From assembly GCA_934615235.1 (NCBI GenBank), contig CAKTTL010000008.1:1-51309 (forward strand): a stretch of 51,309 bases of DNA, read 5' to 3'. The stretch is from an uncultured Clostridia bacterium. GTDB taxonomy: Bacteria; Bacillota; Clostridia; Christensenellales; Aristaeellaceae. The translations under genes were made by a program, and so were the position numbers. The notes below the pieces were generated by a model. The model did no database searches and was not told the origin of the DNA. It saw nothing but the letters and a program-made list of their open reading frames with translations. Positions 7,696-15,834 of this stretch are shown in pieces (within the stretch, counting starts at the first letter, position 1; each line of letters begins with the position of its first letter).

Positions 7696-9261
7696 TTACT
7701 CGGCCAGCGCAGCGTTATGCGCATCCAGAGTAATCTGTTTGATCTCATAGACGCGGTCGATGTTCATGGACTTCAGCGTTTCGAGATAGGTATCGAAATC
7801 GTTTTCAATGGACATTTCGCCGGAGATGAACTTGGCGCGGCACTCGTTGATATACAGATCGATGTCGGTCCACAGATCGGTATACTCGTCGAGATATTCG
7901 TCCAGCACGGCGGTGTGGACAACCACGTGCGTATCATGATCCGTATTGGACCAGCGCTCGTAGGCGACGATCTGGCTCTGTTCCGGATGGCGCATGGCCA
8001 GCTGATCGTTGCTGTGGATGCCCGGCCAGTTGACGAGCGCGTAGGAGCGCGCCATGCCGTCCATGGAATGGCCGTCAGGGTTGTTGGTAATCAGCTCAGT
8101 ATACTCAGGCTTGCCGTTTTCGCCGATGACATAGGATTCGCCCAGGATGCCGTAGTTGCGGATCATATTGCCTTCTTCGGTGAAGAGGTAGTTGTAAAAC
8201 TGCATGCACAGCTCGACATTCTTGCAGTCGGCGCTGATATAAGTGATATCGTCGCTGGTGGTCATCGGATCGGCGAAGGAGAACATCGCATGATCCTGAT
8301 CGGCCGCATGAATAACATAGCCGCCGACCATCGACGCGCCTTCCGTCAGAGAGGCGAGATAGGTGTTGAGGCGGGAGTTGTTGCCGTACATCACGCCGGC
8401 CTGGCCGTTGCAGAACATGGCGCGGGAGGTCGCTTCTTCCATGGACAGATAGTCGACGGAGATCAGGCCCTCGTCGTACAGCTTCTTGAGGAAGGACAGC
8501 ACGTCTTTGTATTCCGGTTCGCACGCGCCGTAATGCCACTTGCCGTCGGCCTGATATTCAGCGGCGTTCACCAGCCCGAAGGCGGAGGTTAGTTCGCCGT
8601 TTTTAATGCATTCGCGCAGGTCGGTCTTGGCCTGGAAGACAAAGGGCGTTTCAACGCCGTATTCCTTCATCGCAACCAGCGTGTCGTAGAATTCGTCGAT
8701 GGTCTGCGGCACTTCGCGGCCGATGGCCTTGAGGATATCCTCGCGATAGAACAGTCCGCGCCAGTAGCGGTAAGGAGAACGCTCTTCAAAGACATGACCG
8801 GCCATGTAATACATTTTGCCGTCCAGCTGCTTGATTTCAGTCATGTAAATGGGCTTGTTGATGTATGCCCAGTAATCGGGCGCGTACTGCTCAAGCATGG
8901 CGGGCTCGATTTCCTGCACCATGCCGTCCGCGATCAATCCGGCGATACCGCCGTTATAATACGCACCCGCGTTGAAAAGAATCATATCGGGCAGTGTCGT
9001 AGCGCCGTTAAGCGCCAGCACGAGCGAAGTGCCGTCGGCAAATTCTTTCAGTTCAACAGAAATACCGGTTTTTTCACACCAGGCCTTGAAGCCAGGCGTA
9101 TCCATGGAGGTCGTGTAGCCGCCGTCGGCAATGCTGCCATCCAGCACTCTCCAGAGGGTCAGAGTCGTCGAGGTCTCGATGGGATAGGTCACCTCCGCCA
9201 TTGCGGAGCAGGCGGCGAGCACCAGGCATAATGCCAGAAGGAATGCCAGAACCTTTTTCAT
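7696..9261 (-). CDS. Extracellular sugar-binding protein of CUT1 importer
   Basis: Large (521-residue) solute-binding protein of the LplA/YtcQ class. The start at ATG 9261 follows AAGGAGG by eight bases. The signal peptide 'KKVLAFLLALCLVLAACSAMAE' contains both a possible lipobox (LAAC) and a signal peptidase I site (AMA). The mature start 'EVTYPIETSTTLTLWRV' and the internal 'ATTLPDMILFNAG' are usual for the family. It heads the operon with two permeases and a beta-glucuronidase, so it probably captures glucuronide-containing glycans. The ligand cannot be read from the sequence. Confidence 0.88.
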   Translation of the reverse strand: MKKVLAFLLALCLVLAACSAMAEVTYPIETSTTLTLWRVLDGSIADGGYTTSMDTPGFKAWCEKTGISVELKEFADGTSLVLALNGATTLPDMILFNAGAYYNGGIAGLIADGMVQEIEPAMLEQYAPDYWAYINKPIYMTEIKQLDGKMYYMAGHVFEERSPYRYWRGLFYREDILKAIGREVPQTIDEFYDTLVAMKEYGVETPFVFQAKTDLRECIKNGELTSAFGLVNAAEYQADGKWHYGACEPEYKDVLSFLKKLYDEGLISVDYLSMEEATSRAMFCNGQAGVMYGNNSRLNTYLASLTEGASMVGGYVIHAADQDHAMFSFADPMTTSDDITYISADCKNVELCMQFYNYLFTEEGNMIRNYGILGESYVIGENGKPEYTELITNNPDGHSMDGMARSYALVNWPGIHSNDQLAMRHPEQSQIVAYERWSNTDHDTHVVVHTAVLDEYLDEYTDLWTDIDLYINECRAKFISGEMSIENDFDTYLETLKSMNIDRVYEIKQITLDAHNAALAE

Positions 9262-9320
9262 ACGTGAGTCCTCCTTGAGTTGTTTTGTGGAATTCATATA
9301 TTATCATTGAATTCCTTTTG

Positions 9321-9350
9321 AATATATTTTGCCAGTTTCATCCTGTTCAA
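9321..9350 (-). promoter_or_regulatory. Promoter of the glucuronide importer operon
   Basis: On the minus strand TTGAAC (9350-9345) and TATATT (9326-9321) are separated by 18 bases. The -35 is imperfect, as expected for an activated promoter. Confidence 0.5.
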
Positions 9351-9357
9351 ACAATAT

Positions 9358-9389
9358 AAAATTTCATGTTTGATTTCAAAAATTTCACG
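9358..9389 (-). promoter_or_regulatory. Tandem AAAATTTCAYG repeats, probable AraC activator site
   Basis: AAAATTTCATG at 9358-9368 and AAAATTTCACG at 9379-9389 differ at one base and have a 21-base period. They sit directly upstream of the importer -35, the classical place for an AraC-type activator. A third copy at 9497-9506 overlaps the promoter of the divergent araC-type gene. Confidence 0.55.
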
Positions 9390-9492
9390 CTCTTTTCCGG
9401 CAAATTCGTGTAATTTTTCGTCTCTTGCGCTCGAATTATGACGTTATATACTATAAATCTAAAAATATTTTATTTTATATTTGCATTTTCTA

Positions 9493-9521
9493 TTGTAAAA
9501 TTTCACTATGTGGACTATAAT
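9493..9521 (+). promoter_or_regulatory. Promoter of the AraC-type gene, overlapped by a third repeat
   Basis: TTGTAA (9493-9498), a 17-base spacer and TATAAT (9516-9521). AAAATTTCAC (9497-9506) lies within it, so the regulator could repress its own gene. Confidence 0.65.
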
Positions 9522-9578
9522 AAATCACGGAACCAAAAACTCCTTCTGACCGGGCGCAGGACGAAAGGAGGGCGGCCC

Positions 9579-10418
9579 ATGCTGTTCAAAGTATATCAAT
9601 GCGGCGTCGACAGCTATCACGGCAAAGAGTTTTTTCACGAGCTGCCGCACGGGTTTGAGTACTGGAATCTGGTTTACACAAACACGCCGCAGCGCATGAA
9701 TTGCGGTAACAAGCTGTTCGATGTGCCCGCAGGCACCTGCATCCTCTACCCCGGCGGATACCCGCGCTACCTCTACTGCGCCAACGGCGCGGAATTTTTC
9801 GTCAACACATGGGCGCATTTCTCCGTGGACAACGACAACGCTTTTCGTGAAATGCTCATTCGCTACAACATCCCCATCGCAGAGTTTTTCCGCATGCCGG
9901 AAGACTGCGCTTTTATGGATACCATGAAAGATATTGTGTATGAATATTCCACCCTGCACGCCCACTCCGATGAAATGATTTCCGCGCTGCTGAATATTGT
10001 CTTCATCCAGTTGGGGCGAGATATGATTCCTTTTGATAAACAGGATAAAACAATCGACCCTCAGCGGCGCAAATCTTTTGAAACGCTCCGCAAAGAGCTT
10101 TACAGCGCCCCGGAAAAAAGCTGGACGAGCGCGAAAATGGCCGCAAAAGTATACCTCAGCGTAAACCAGCTGATTTTGCTCTACAGGCTCTTTTTCAACG
10201 TCACGCCCAAACAGGATCTGCTGGACGCGCGCATCGTCAAGGCCAAAACGCTGCTCGGCTTCTCCTGTATCATCAGCGAAGTTGCCCGAAACTGCGGGTT
10301 CGAAAACGAATACTACTTTTCCCGCGTCTTCAAGAAAAAAACGGGCATGACGCCCAGTGAATACGTCCAGCAGCGCCTGCACGAAACGCCCGTCGATTCT
10401 CTTTCCCAAGCGTTGTAA
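9579..10418 (+). CDS. AraC-family transcriptional regulator
   Basis: 279 residues. The N-terminal half is a cupin-like sensor ('DVPAGTCILYPGGYPRYLY', around residues 45-65). The C-terminal 100 residues carry two helix-turn-helix motifs, ending in 'FENEYYFSRVFKKKTGMTPSEY', the usual AraC signature. ATG 9579 is chosen because AAAGGAGGG precedes it. The upstream extension of the frame is AT-rich non-coding DNA. It is divergent from the glucuronide importer operon and is its probable sugar-responsive activator. Confidence 0.88.
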   Translation: MLFKVYQCGVDSYHGKEFFHELPHGFEYWNLVYTNTPQRMNCGNKLFDVPAGTCILYPGGYPRYLYCANGAEFFVNTWAHFSVDNDNAFREMLIRYNIPIAEFFRMPEDCAFMDTMKDIVYEYSTLHAHSDEMISALLNIVFIQLGRDMIPFDKQDKTIDPQRRKSFETLRKELYSAPEKSWTSAKMAAKVYLSVNQLILLYRLFFNVTPKQDLLDARIVKAKTLLGFSCIISEVARNCGFENEYYFSRVFKKKTGMTPSEYVQQRLHETPVDSLSQAL

Positions 10419-10437
10419 ACAGCAATTCAGGCAATGT

Positions 10438-10476
10438 AAAAACTCCCTCCCGTCTAGCCGCGGGAAGGAGTTTTTC
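10438..10476. terminator. Bidirectional terminator between convergent genes
   Basis: AAAAACTCC-TCCCG pairs with CGGGA-AGGAGTTTTT around a short loop. The A-rich left arm and T-rich right arm let it work in both directions. Confidence 0.75.
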
Positions 10477-10492
10477 CTTTTGCAAAACTTTT

Positions 10493-11434
10493 TCAGTAGA
10501 ACGTCGCTACCGGGTCCTCCGGCTCCTCGGCGGGCTCGACCTTCTGCGCGAGCATCACCGGGCCGGTCTTTCCGTAAGCCTTGTTATAGCGAACCTCGAC
10601 CTGCGCCTCGATGGTCACCCATTCTTTGGTCTTCACCTCGTAGCCGCAGTTGTTTTTGACCACAAGCGCCGCGAACTCGATATCCGCCGCGCAGCAGGTC
10701 ATCAGCTGACGGCCCGCAACGAAGAAGCCCTCGCTCACCGTCGCGTTGCGCGCGGCCAGCGCCTTGAAGCGCACGGTCTTCCCCGCGTATTTCTTCGGCT
10801 CCTCGGTGATGTCCTTATACCACAGCGCATAATCGCGATCCTCGATCTCCACCACCGGCGCGTTCAGATCGAACGGCAGCGGATCTTCGATTTCATCCGG
10901 AATTACGCTTCCGTCCGTATATTCGTAAACGATCTGAACCTGCCGGTTAAGCGCGCGCACAATCTTATGGAACTCCATCGTGTCCATATCCTTCGTGCAG
11001 CGGTTGAAGGCGACCAGGTCGCACAACTTCAGCTTGTCCACCACAAGGCTGCGCATATTCGCATTATAGTTGAGGAACGTGCCGGAGTCGATGAACAGGA
11101 AAATCTGGTAAAGCGGCCAGTCCATCGGCAGCACGTCCAGCAGCGTCTGCAATTGCCACATGCCGTTGTATTCAATCATCACGCGGCGGGCGTTGTGCTT
11201 TTTCTTGAGCGCGCGAAGCGCGTCCTCCGTCAGATCGACCTCGTTTTCGATATATTCGACAAACACGTTCGGCGCGCAGAAGGCGGTGGGATCGTATTCC
11301 TCCTCGCCTTCCTCGCAGACAAGCAGCAGCGTACGCTCGCCCTTGTTGAAACGCTTGTCCTCCAGCGTTTCCTGGATGAATTTGGTTTTGCCCGCTTCCA
11401 GGAAACCCGTAAACAGATATACCGGCGTCTCCAT
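10493..11434 (-). CDS. COG0523-like GTPase fused to YcgQ/DUF1980-like domain
   Basis: 313 residues. Residues 1-200 resemble CobW/COG0523 GTPases, with Walker A 'GFLEAGKTKF' and a G4-like 'FNRCTKD'. The CxCC metal motif of CobW proteins is absent. Residues from about 215 on ('PKKYAGKTVRFKALA', 'GRQLMTCCAADIEFAALVV') resemble the C-terminal OB-like domain of TIGR03943/YcgQ proteins, including the conserved CCAAD. This fusion suggests a variant metal-handling GTPase working with the neighbouring canonical CobW protein, whose stop lies three bases upstream of this start. The role in metal allocation is inferred. The metal is unknown. Confidence 0.75.
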   Translation of the reverse strand: METPVYLFTGFLEAGKTKFIQETLEDKRFNKGERTLLLVCEEGEEEYDPTAFCAPNVFVEYIENEVDLTEDALRALKKKHNARRVMIEYNGMWQLQTLLDVLPMDWPLYQIFLFIDSGTFLNYNANMRSLVVDKLKLCDLVAFNRCTKDMDTMEFHKIVRALNRQVQIVYEYTDGSVIPDEIEDPLPFDLNAPVVEIEDRDYALWYKDITEEPKKYAGKTVRFKALAARNATVSEGFFVAGRQLMTCCAADIEFAALVVKNNCGYEVKTKEWVTIEAQVEVRYNKAYGKTGPVMLAQKVEPAEEPEDPVATFY

Positions 11435-11437
11435 CGC

Positions 11438-12601
11438 TTACACCCCGAACAGCGCTTTCAATTCCGTCTCGTTGAGCTTGCTGCCGATCACGCACAGGCG
11501 GCCGGTAACGCCGGCGGAGCCGTAACGGATGTTCTGCTCGCCCGGCACATAGTCGAAGTGAATCCACTTGCCGTCCGTCGCCGGAACGATGCCCTTCGCG
11601 CGCAGCACCGCGCCGAAGCGCGTCTGATCTTCCAGCATGCCAAGGATGGTCTCCATCTCTTCCACGGAGAATTTTTTCGGCGTTTCAACGCCCCAGCTGC
11701 CGAACACTTCGTCCGCGTCATGGCCGTGGTGATGGTGATGATGATGTTCATGCCCCTCGTGATCATGATGATGTTCGTGCTCATGCTCGTCCTCATCATC
11801 GTCGTCATCGTCATGGTGGCAGCAACATTCGCCGTCATGATGATGGTGCTCATGCTCGTCGTCCTCATCGTCGTCATGATCATGATGGTGATGATGATGC
11901 TCGTGTTCGTCCTCGTCGTCATCGTCATCGTCGTGATGATGGTGATGGCCGCAGACCGGACAGACGTCCTCGTCCTCGCTCAGATGCTTCAGTTCCATCT
12001 CCAGCGTGTCCTTGTGCTCCATCGCCTCGAGGATCTGCCTGCCGTCGAGCTGTTTCCAGTCCGTGGTAATGATCACGGCGTTCGCGTTCTTTTCGCGCAG
12101 CATCGCCACAACCTCGGCCACCTTTTCCTCGCTCATCTCGCCCGTACGGGAAAGGATGATCGTGCCCGCGTGCTCGACCTGGTTATTGAAGAACTCGCCG
12201 AAGTTCTTCATATACATCTTGCACTTTTTCGCGTCGACAACCGTTGTAAAGCTGTTGAGGACGATATCATGCTCGTCGATGCCCTGCACCGCGCGAATCA
12301 CGTCGCTCAGCTTGCCCACGCCGGACGGCTCGATGAGAATGCGGTCCGGAGCGTACTGCTCGAGCACCTTCTTCAGCGCTTCGCCGAAATCGCCGACGAG
12401 GCTGCAGCAGATGCATCCCTGGCTCATCTCGGTCACCTGAATGCCGGCGTCCTGCATGAAGCCGCCGTCAATGCCGATCTCGCCAAATTCGTTTTCAATC
12501 AGCACCAGCTTTTCGCCCGCAAAAGCCTCGGCGATCAGTTTTTTAATCAACGTCGTTTTGCCGGCTCCAAGGAAACCGGAGAAAATATCAATTTTCGTCA
12601 T
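11438..12601 (-). CDS. CobW/COG0523 GTPase with long His/Asp-rich loop
   Basis: 387 residues. Walker A is 'GFLGAGKTTL' (9-18) and the CobW metal site 'GCICC' holds Cys63, Cys65 and Cys66. Residues 213-296 are almost entirely His, Asp and Glu, with a repeated HHDDDDDDEDEHEH-like unit and a CCC in the middle, followed by the CobW C-terminal domain. This is a metal-binding loop of unusual length for the family. ATG 12601 is chosen because a longer frame has no ribosome site, while GAAAGAG lies nine bases before this codon. The family delivers Zn, Co or Ni to client proteins. It is the first gene of a two-gene operon with the variant GTPase. Confidence 0.88.
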   Translation of the reverse strand: MTKIDIFSGFLGAGKTTLIKKLIAEAFAGEKLVLIENEFGEIGIDGGFMQDAGIQVTEMSQGCICCSLVGDFGEALKKVLEQYAPDRILIEPSGVGKLSDVIRAVQGIDEHDIVLNSFTTVVDAKKCKMYMKNFGEFFNNQVEHAGTIILSRTGEMSEEKVAEVVAMLREKNANAVIITTDWKQLDGRQILEAMEHKDTLEMELKHLSEDEDVCPVCGHHHHHDDDDDDEDEHEHHHHHHDHDDDEDDEHEHHHHDGECCCHHDDDDDDEDEHEHEHHHDHEGHEHHHHHHHGHDADEVFGSWGVETPKKFSVEEMETILGMLEDQTRFGAVLRAKGIVPATDGKWIHFDYVPGEQNIRYGSAGVTGRLCVIGSKLNETELKALFGV

Positions 12602-12634
12602 TGCTTTCATCTCTTTCAATATTTCGCGTGATAT

Positions 12635-12656
12635 TCACGATGCTTCCGCACCGTGA
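12635..12656. promoter_or_regulatory. Inverted repeat in the cobW leader
   Basis: TCACGATGC and GCACCGTGA are 9-base arms with one mismatch around TTCC, a few bases downstream of the -10. This suits a repressor operator, possibly metal-responsive, but it does not match the Zur or Fur boxes I know. Confidence 0.4.
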
Positions 12657-12661
12657 GCGGT

Positions 12662-12690
12662 ATTATACCACAGTTTGCGGCTTTTGTTAA
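12662..12690 (-). promoter_or_regulatory. Promoter of the CobW operon
   Basis: On the minus strand TTAACA (12690-12685), a 17-base spacer and TATAAT (12667-12662), with a TG element before the -10. Confidence 0.7.
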
Positions 12691-12710
12691 GTCATAAACT
12701 TTTTTCGATT

Positions 12711-14408
12711 TCACAGCCGCTTCGCGGCCTCTTCCCCGATGCGGCGCATCCGCTCTTCGTCGCATTTCAGCGCGCGCCGGTCGTACGTCGTCAGACCGTT
12801 CACCTCGTCCTCCACGTCGGAAAGCTGCGTATAAACCGCCGCGCAGAGCCCCTGCTCAATTGCGGGCAGAATCTCCTCCCGATACAGCTTCTCCAGCGCA
12901 TCCATGAATTCCGCCTGCGTTTTGAAACTGCGATAGCCGTATGTTTTTTCCGGGTTAAAGCTGTGCGCGGGAAGCTTCAGCGCGTAGCCGCCAAACTCGG
13001 AAAGCACGACAGGCTTTTTGCCCTTTCTGAATTTGAACGGCTTAAAGTACACATGCCGGCTTTCCACGTCGCTCTCCCCACCCGCAAACCATCCGGACGC
13101 GCTGTCGATAAACCGCGTCGCGTCCAGCCGCCGCAGCCGGCGATACGCCGCGCCGCTGTCAAACTGCCCCCAGCCTTCGTTGAAAATCGTCCAGCAGCAC
13201 ACGCAGGGATGCCGTTTGAGCCGCCGCACGGCGTCGTCCATCCCCTCAAGAAAAGCCGCGCGCGTTTTTCCGTCCGGGTGCATCCAGCGGTCCGGCAGGC
13301 GCTTGAGCCCAAGGGTCGGCAGCGCGGTATCGCGCAAAAAGGAATAACCGCCGTTATTGACCATATCCTGGAAGACGATCATCCCCAGCCGGTCGCACTC
13401 GTAATAGAACCGCTGCGGCTCCACCTTGATGTGTTTGCGCAGCATGTTGAACCCGAGCCGTTTGGCCATAAGAATATCATGCGCAAAGCACGCGGGCGAA
13501 GCGGGCGTGAAAAGCCCGTCGCTCCAGTAGCCCTGATCGAGCAGGCCGTTAAAAAAATACGGCTTGCCGTTCAGGCAAAGGCGCGGCACGCCGTCCACAA
13601 CGCGCGTTTCGAGCGTGCGCAGCGCAAAATAGGAGCGCACGCGGTCCTCCGCCGTTTCCACCGTAAAACGATACAGATACGGCGCGTCCGGGCTCCAGAA
13701 ACGCGGCGCTTCCAGCGCGACGCGCGCCCGCCCGTTTTCCAGCGGCACGCGCAGCGTTCCCTGCGGCGTCTCCACGGAGACCGTACCGAAAAGCGTTTCA
13801 TCACCCGTATCGATGCTGGCGAAATCGCTCCCCGTTTCCACGTTCAATTCGCGGATGAACTTCTCCCCCACGCTTTCCAGCCAGACCGTCTGCCAGACGC
13901 CGGAAACGGGCGTATACCACATTCCGCCGCGCTTTTCGCGCTGCTTGCCGTATGGAAGAATATGGTTTTCCAGCTCGTCCCGCACGCGCACGACGAGCGT
14001 GTTTTCCTCCCGCAACGCATCCGTCGCTTCGAAGGAAAACGGCGAATAGCCGCCGGTATGCCCGCCCAGCCGCACGCCGTTTAGAAACACCTCGGCAATT
14101 TGGTCGACCGCGCCGAAATGCAGAAACGTCCGCCTGCACACGAATCCCCGCGGCAGCGCAAACGTTTTGCGGTAAAACAGCCACTGGCGCGCAAAATGCC
14201 GCTCTACGCCGGAGAGAATCGACTCCGGCGCGAACGGCACCTGAATGCGCATGGGAAAGGCGGCGGGCATTTCAGCCGCGCCCTGCGCGGCAAATTCCCA
14301 CTCGCCGTTCAAATTATAGAACGAATCCCGCTCCAGAAGCGGGCGCGGATATTCCGGCCACGGCTGGCCGCGCAGCGCCTCACCTTCGGGCGTGTAAAGC
14401 TTTTGCAT
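12711..14408 (-). CDS. GH2 family glycoside hydrolase, specificity unclear
   Basis: 565 residues, no signal peptide. It has an N-terminal jelly roll ('FLHFGAVDQIAEVFLNG', about 95-125), a middle beta domain and a TIM barrel. The acid/base is Glu411 in 'IFNEGWGQFD' and the nucleophile is Glu471 in 'VVLSEFGG'. It lacks the N-x-K pair seen in the other GH2 of this window, so a neutral beta-hexoside is more likely than a glucuronide. ATG 14408 follows GGGGGA. The longer frame is not supported. It lies downstream of the GH109-like gene but has its own promoter. Beta-galactosidase and beta-mannosidase are both possible. Confidence 0.82.
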   Translation of the reverse strand: MQKLYTPEGEALRGQPWPEYPRPLLERDSFYNLNGEWEFAAQGAAEMPAAFPMRIQVPFAPESILSGVERHFARQWLFYRKTFALPRGFVCRRTFLHFGAVDQIAEVFLNGVRLGGHTGGYSPFSFEATDALREENTLVVRVRDELENHILPYGKQREKRGGMWYTPVSGVWQTVWLESVGEKFIRELNVETGSDFASIDTGDETLFGTVSVETPQGTLRVPLENGRARVALEAPRFWSPDAPYLYRFTVETAEDRVRSYFALRTLETRVVDGVPRLCLNGKPYFFNGLLDQGYWSDGLFTPASPACFAHDILMAKRLGFNMLRKHIKVEPQRFYYECDRLGMIVFQDMVNNGGYSFLRDTALPTLGLKRLPDRWMHPDGKTRAAFLEGMDDAVRRLKRHPCVCCWTIFNEGWGQFDSGAAYRRLRRLDATRFIDSASGWFAGGESDVESRHVYFKPFKFRKGKKPVVLSEFGGYALKLPAHSFNPEKTYGYRSFKTQAEFMDALEKLYREEILPAIEQGLCAAVYTQLSDVEDEVNGLTTYDRRALKCDEERMRRIGEEAAKRL

Positions 14409-14436
14409 GGTTTCCCCCGCCTGTCGTTTTTTTCGT

Positions 14437-14465
14437 ATTATACTACGGCCGCGCGGGGAAAACAA
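14437..14465 (-). promoter_or_regulatory. Own promoter of the second GH2 gene
   Basis: On the minus strand TTGTTT (14465-14460), 17 bases, TATAAT (14442-14437), within the 63-base gap after the oxidoreductase gene. Confidence 0.55.
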
Positions 14466-14471
14466 TTCTTC

Positions 14472-15698
14472 TTACAGCGCGTAGGCGCCCGCGCCCTTGT
14501 CGCCGTGATCGAACACCCAGCCGCCGGAGGTGAAATCCGGCACCGGCACGGGCGCGCCGCCCATCGCGATGGACTGCTCGCTCAGCGGCGTCACGCACAT
14601 GAGCGCGGCCGTATCGTATACGTCGATCGGCACGGGCGTGTGGTTCTGAATCGCTTCGATAAACGCGCGCAGGACGAGGTAATCCATGCCGTCGTGACCG
14701 CCGCGCTGGCCGAATTCGTCGTACGCCTTCCACAGCGGATGACGGTATTCCTTCAGCAGCCGCTCGTCGCTCTCGCCCACATGCGTCCAGTGACGCTCAG
14801 GCTGGGGCGTTTCGCCTTCGATATACATCATGTGGCCGTCCTCATACCAGCAGCCCTTCGTACCGCGCACGACGTTGCGGCGCGAATACGGCCGCGGCAG
14901 CGTGCAGTCGTGCGAGAGAATGATCGTCTGCCCGTTGGCGCAGGAAATGAGCGTGGTCACGATATCTCCCTCGTTCACCTGCGCGTCGGCAAGCGCAGTG
15001 CCGGGACGGTTCTTCTGCAGCCATTCGTGCAGGCCGACGGCCTTGCTGGCCATGGAGCAGAGCGTCACCATGCGGTTGCCGCGCCCCAGGCGCAGATACT
15101 GTGCGATCGGGCCCAGTTCATGCGTCGGATACAATTCCGCGTTGCGGTGCAGGAAGTTCTGCTGGCGGTAATGGCGGTTGATGTCGCCGTTGCCGATTTC
15201 ATCGCGCAGATCGTGCGCGTACGCGCCTTCGCAGTGCACGATCTCGCCGAACTTGCCCTGACGAATCATGTTGATGACCGCCATCTCGTCCACGCCGTAG
15301 CTGCAGTTTTCCAGCAGCATGCACTGGCGTCCGGTTTCCTCGGCAGTGCGCACGAGCTTCCAGCAATCCTCAACCGTCGCCGCGCCGCCGACTTCCATGG
15401 CCACTTCCTTGCCCGCTTTCATCGCCTCAATGGCGATCGGGATATGGGAAAGCCAGTCGGTGAAAATGAACACCGCTTCAATCTGCGGCATTTTCAGCAC
15501 TTCGCGGTAATCCTGCATGCCGACCGCATCCTTTGCAATTTCAAGGCCCGCCTGCACGCGGTCTTCGTATACGTCGCAGACGGCGCAGACCTTCACGTCC
15601 GCCATCGAATGAATCACCCTCAGTTGCGGGATTCCGCGCGAACCCAGCCCGAGCACGCCAACATTCAGCGTGCGGCCTTCTTCCGCAATTCTCAACAT
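14472..15698 (-). CDS. Gfo/Idh/MocA family protein, GH109-like
   Basis: 408 residues. The N-terminal Rossmann fold shows 'GVLGLGSRGIPQ' for NAD binding. The second domain carries 'LYPTHELGPIAQYL' and 'RGNRMVTLCSMASKA', which resemble the NAD-dependent glycosidases of family GH109 (alpha-N-acetylgalactosaminidase type) more than simple sugar dehydrogenases. 'ENCSYG' also fits that group. No signal peptide is present. It is followed by a GH2 enzyme and faces an AraC regulator across a divergent promoter region. GH109 membership is from remembered motifs. The substrate is uncertain. Confidence 0.75.
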   Translation of the reverse strand: MLRIAEEGRTLNVGVLGLGSRGIPQLRVIHSMADVKVCAVCDVYEDRVQAGLEIAKDAVGMQDYREVLKMPQIEAVFIFTDWLSHIPIAIEAMKAGKEVAMEVGGAATVEDCWKLVRTAEETGRQCMLLENCSYGVDEMAVINMIRQGKFGEIVHCEGAYAHDLRDEIGNGDINRHYRQQNFLHRNAELYPTHELGPIAQYLRLGRGNRMVTLCSMASKAVGLHEWLQKNRPGTALADAQVNEGDIVTTLISCANGQTIILSHDCTLPRPYSRRNVVRGTKGCWYEDGHMMYIEGETPQPERHWTHVGESDERLLKEYRHPLWKAYDEFGQRGGHDGMDYLVLRAFIEAIQNHTPVPIDVYDTAALMCVTPLSEQSIAMGGAPVPVPDFTSGGWVFDHGDKGAGAYAL

Positions 15699-15770
15699 CG
15701 TTCTCCGCCTCCCCGTCTTGTTTGGACTGGCTCCATTTTATCACACGCACGCGAAAATTTATTTAGAGAT

Positions 15771-15798
15771 TTGACGTATAATATTTGACATTCGACAT
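15771..15798. promoter_or_regulatory. Repeated TTGACAT-like elements in divergent region
   Basis: TTGACGT (15771), TTGACAT (15785) and TCGACAT (15792) cluster between the GH109-like gene and the AraC gene. TTGACA (15785-15790) with TATCAT (15808-15813) could be a plus-strand promoter, but it would leave almost no leader. They may instead be regulator half-sites. Confidence 0.35.
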
Positions 15799-15834
15799 TT
15801 TACGCGGTATCATTTTCCCGGAGGTGAACGCGTC

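Larger units (their letters stand above)
9262..9578. other. AT-rich divergent control region
   Basis: This 317-base stretch has no gene. It holds two opposing promoters and three copies of AAAATTTCAY, described separately. It is much more AT-rich than the genes beside it. Confidence 0.7.

Noticed and set aside
11720..11945. ATG/TCG-rich stretch looking like a microsatellite or CRISPR-like repeat
   Set aside because: The repeats are irregular, stay in frame, and encode the metal-binding loop of the CobW protein. There are no spacers of constant length.
10967..12631. 554-residue open frame with a Met/Val-rich hydrophobic stretch
   Set aside because: The apparent membrane segments are the complement of the His/Asp-rich loop of the CobW gene, not a transporter.
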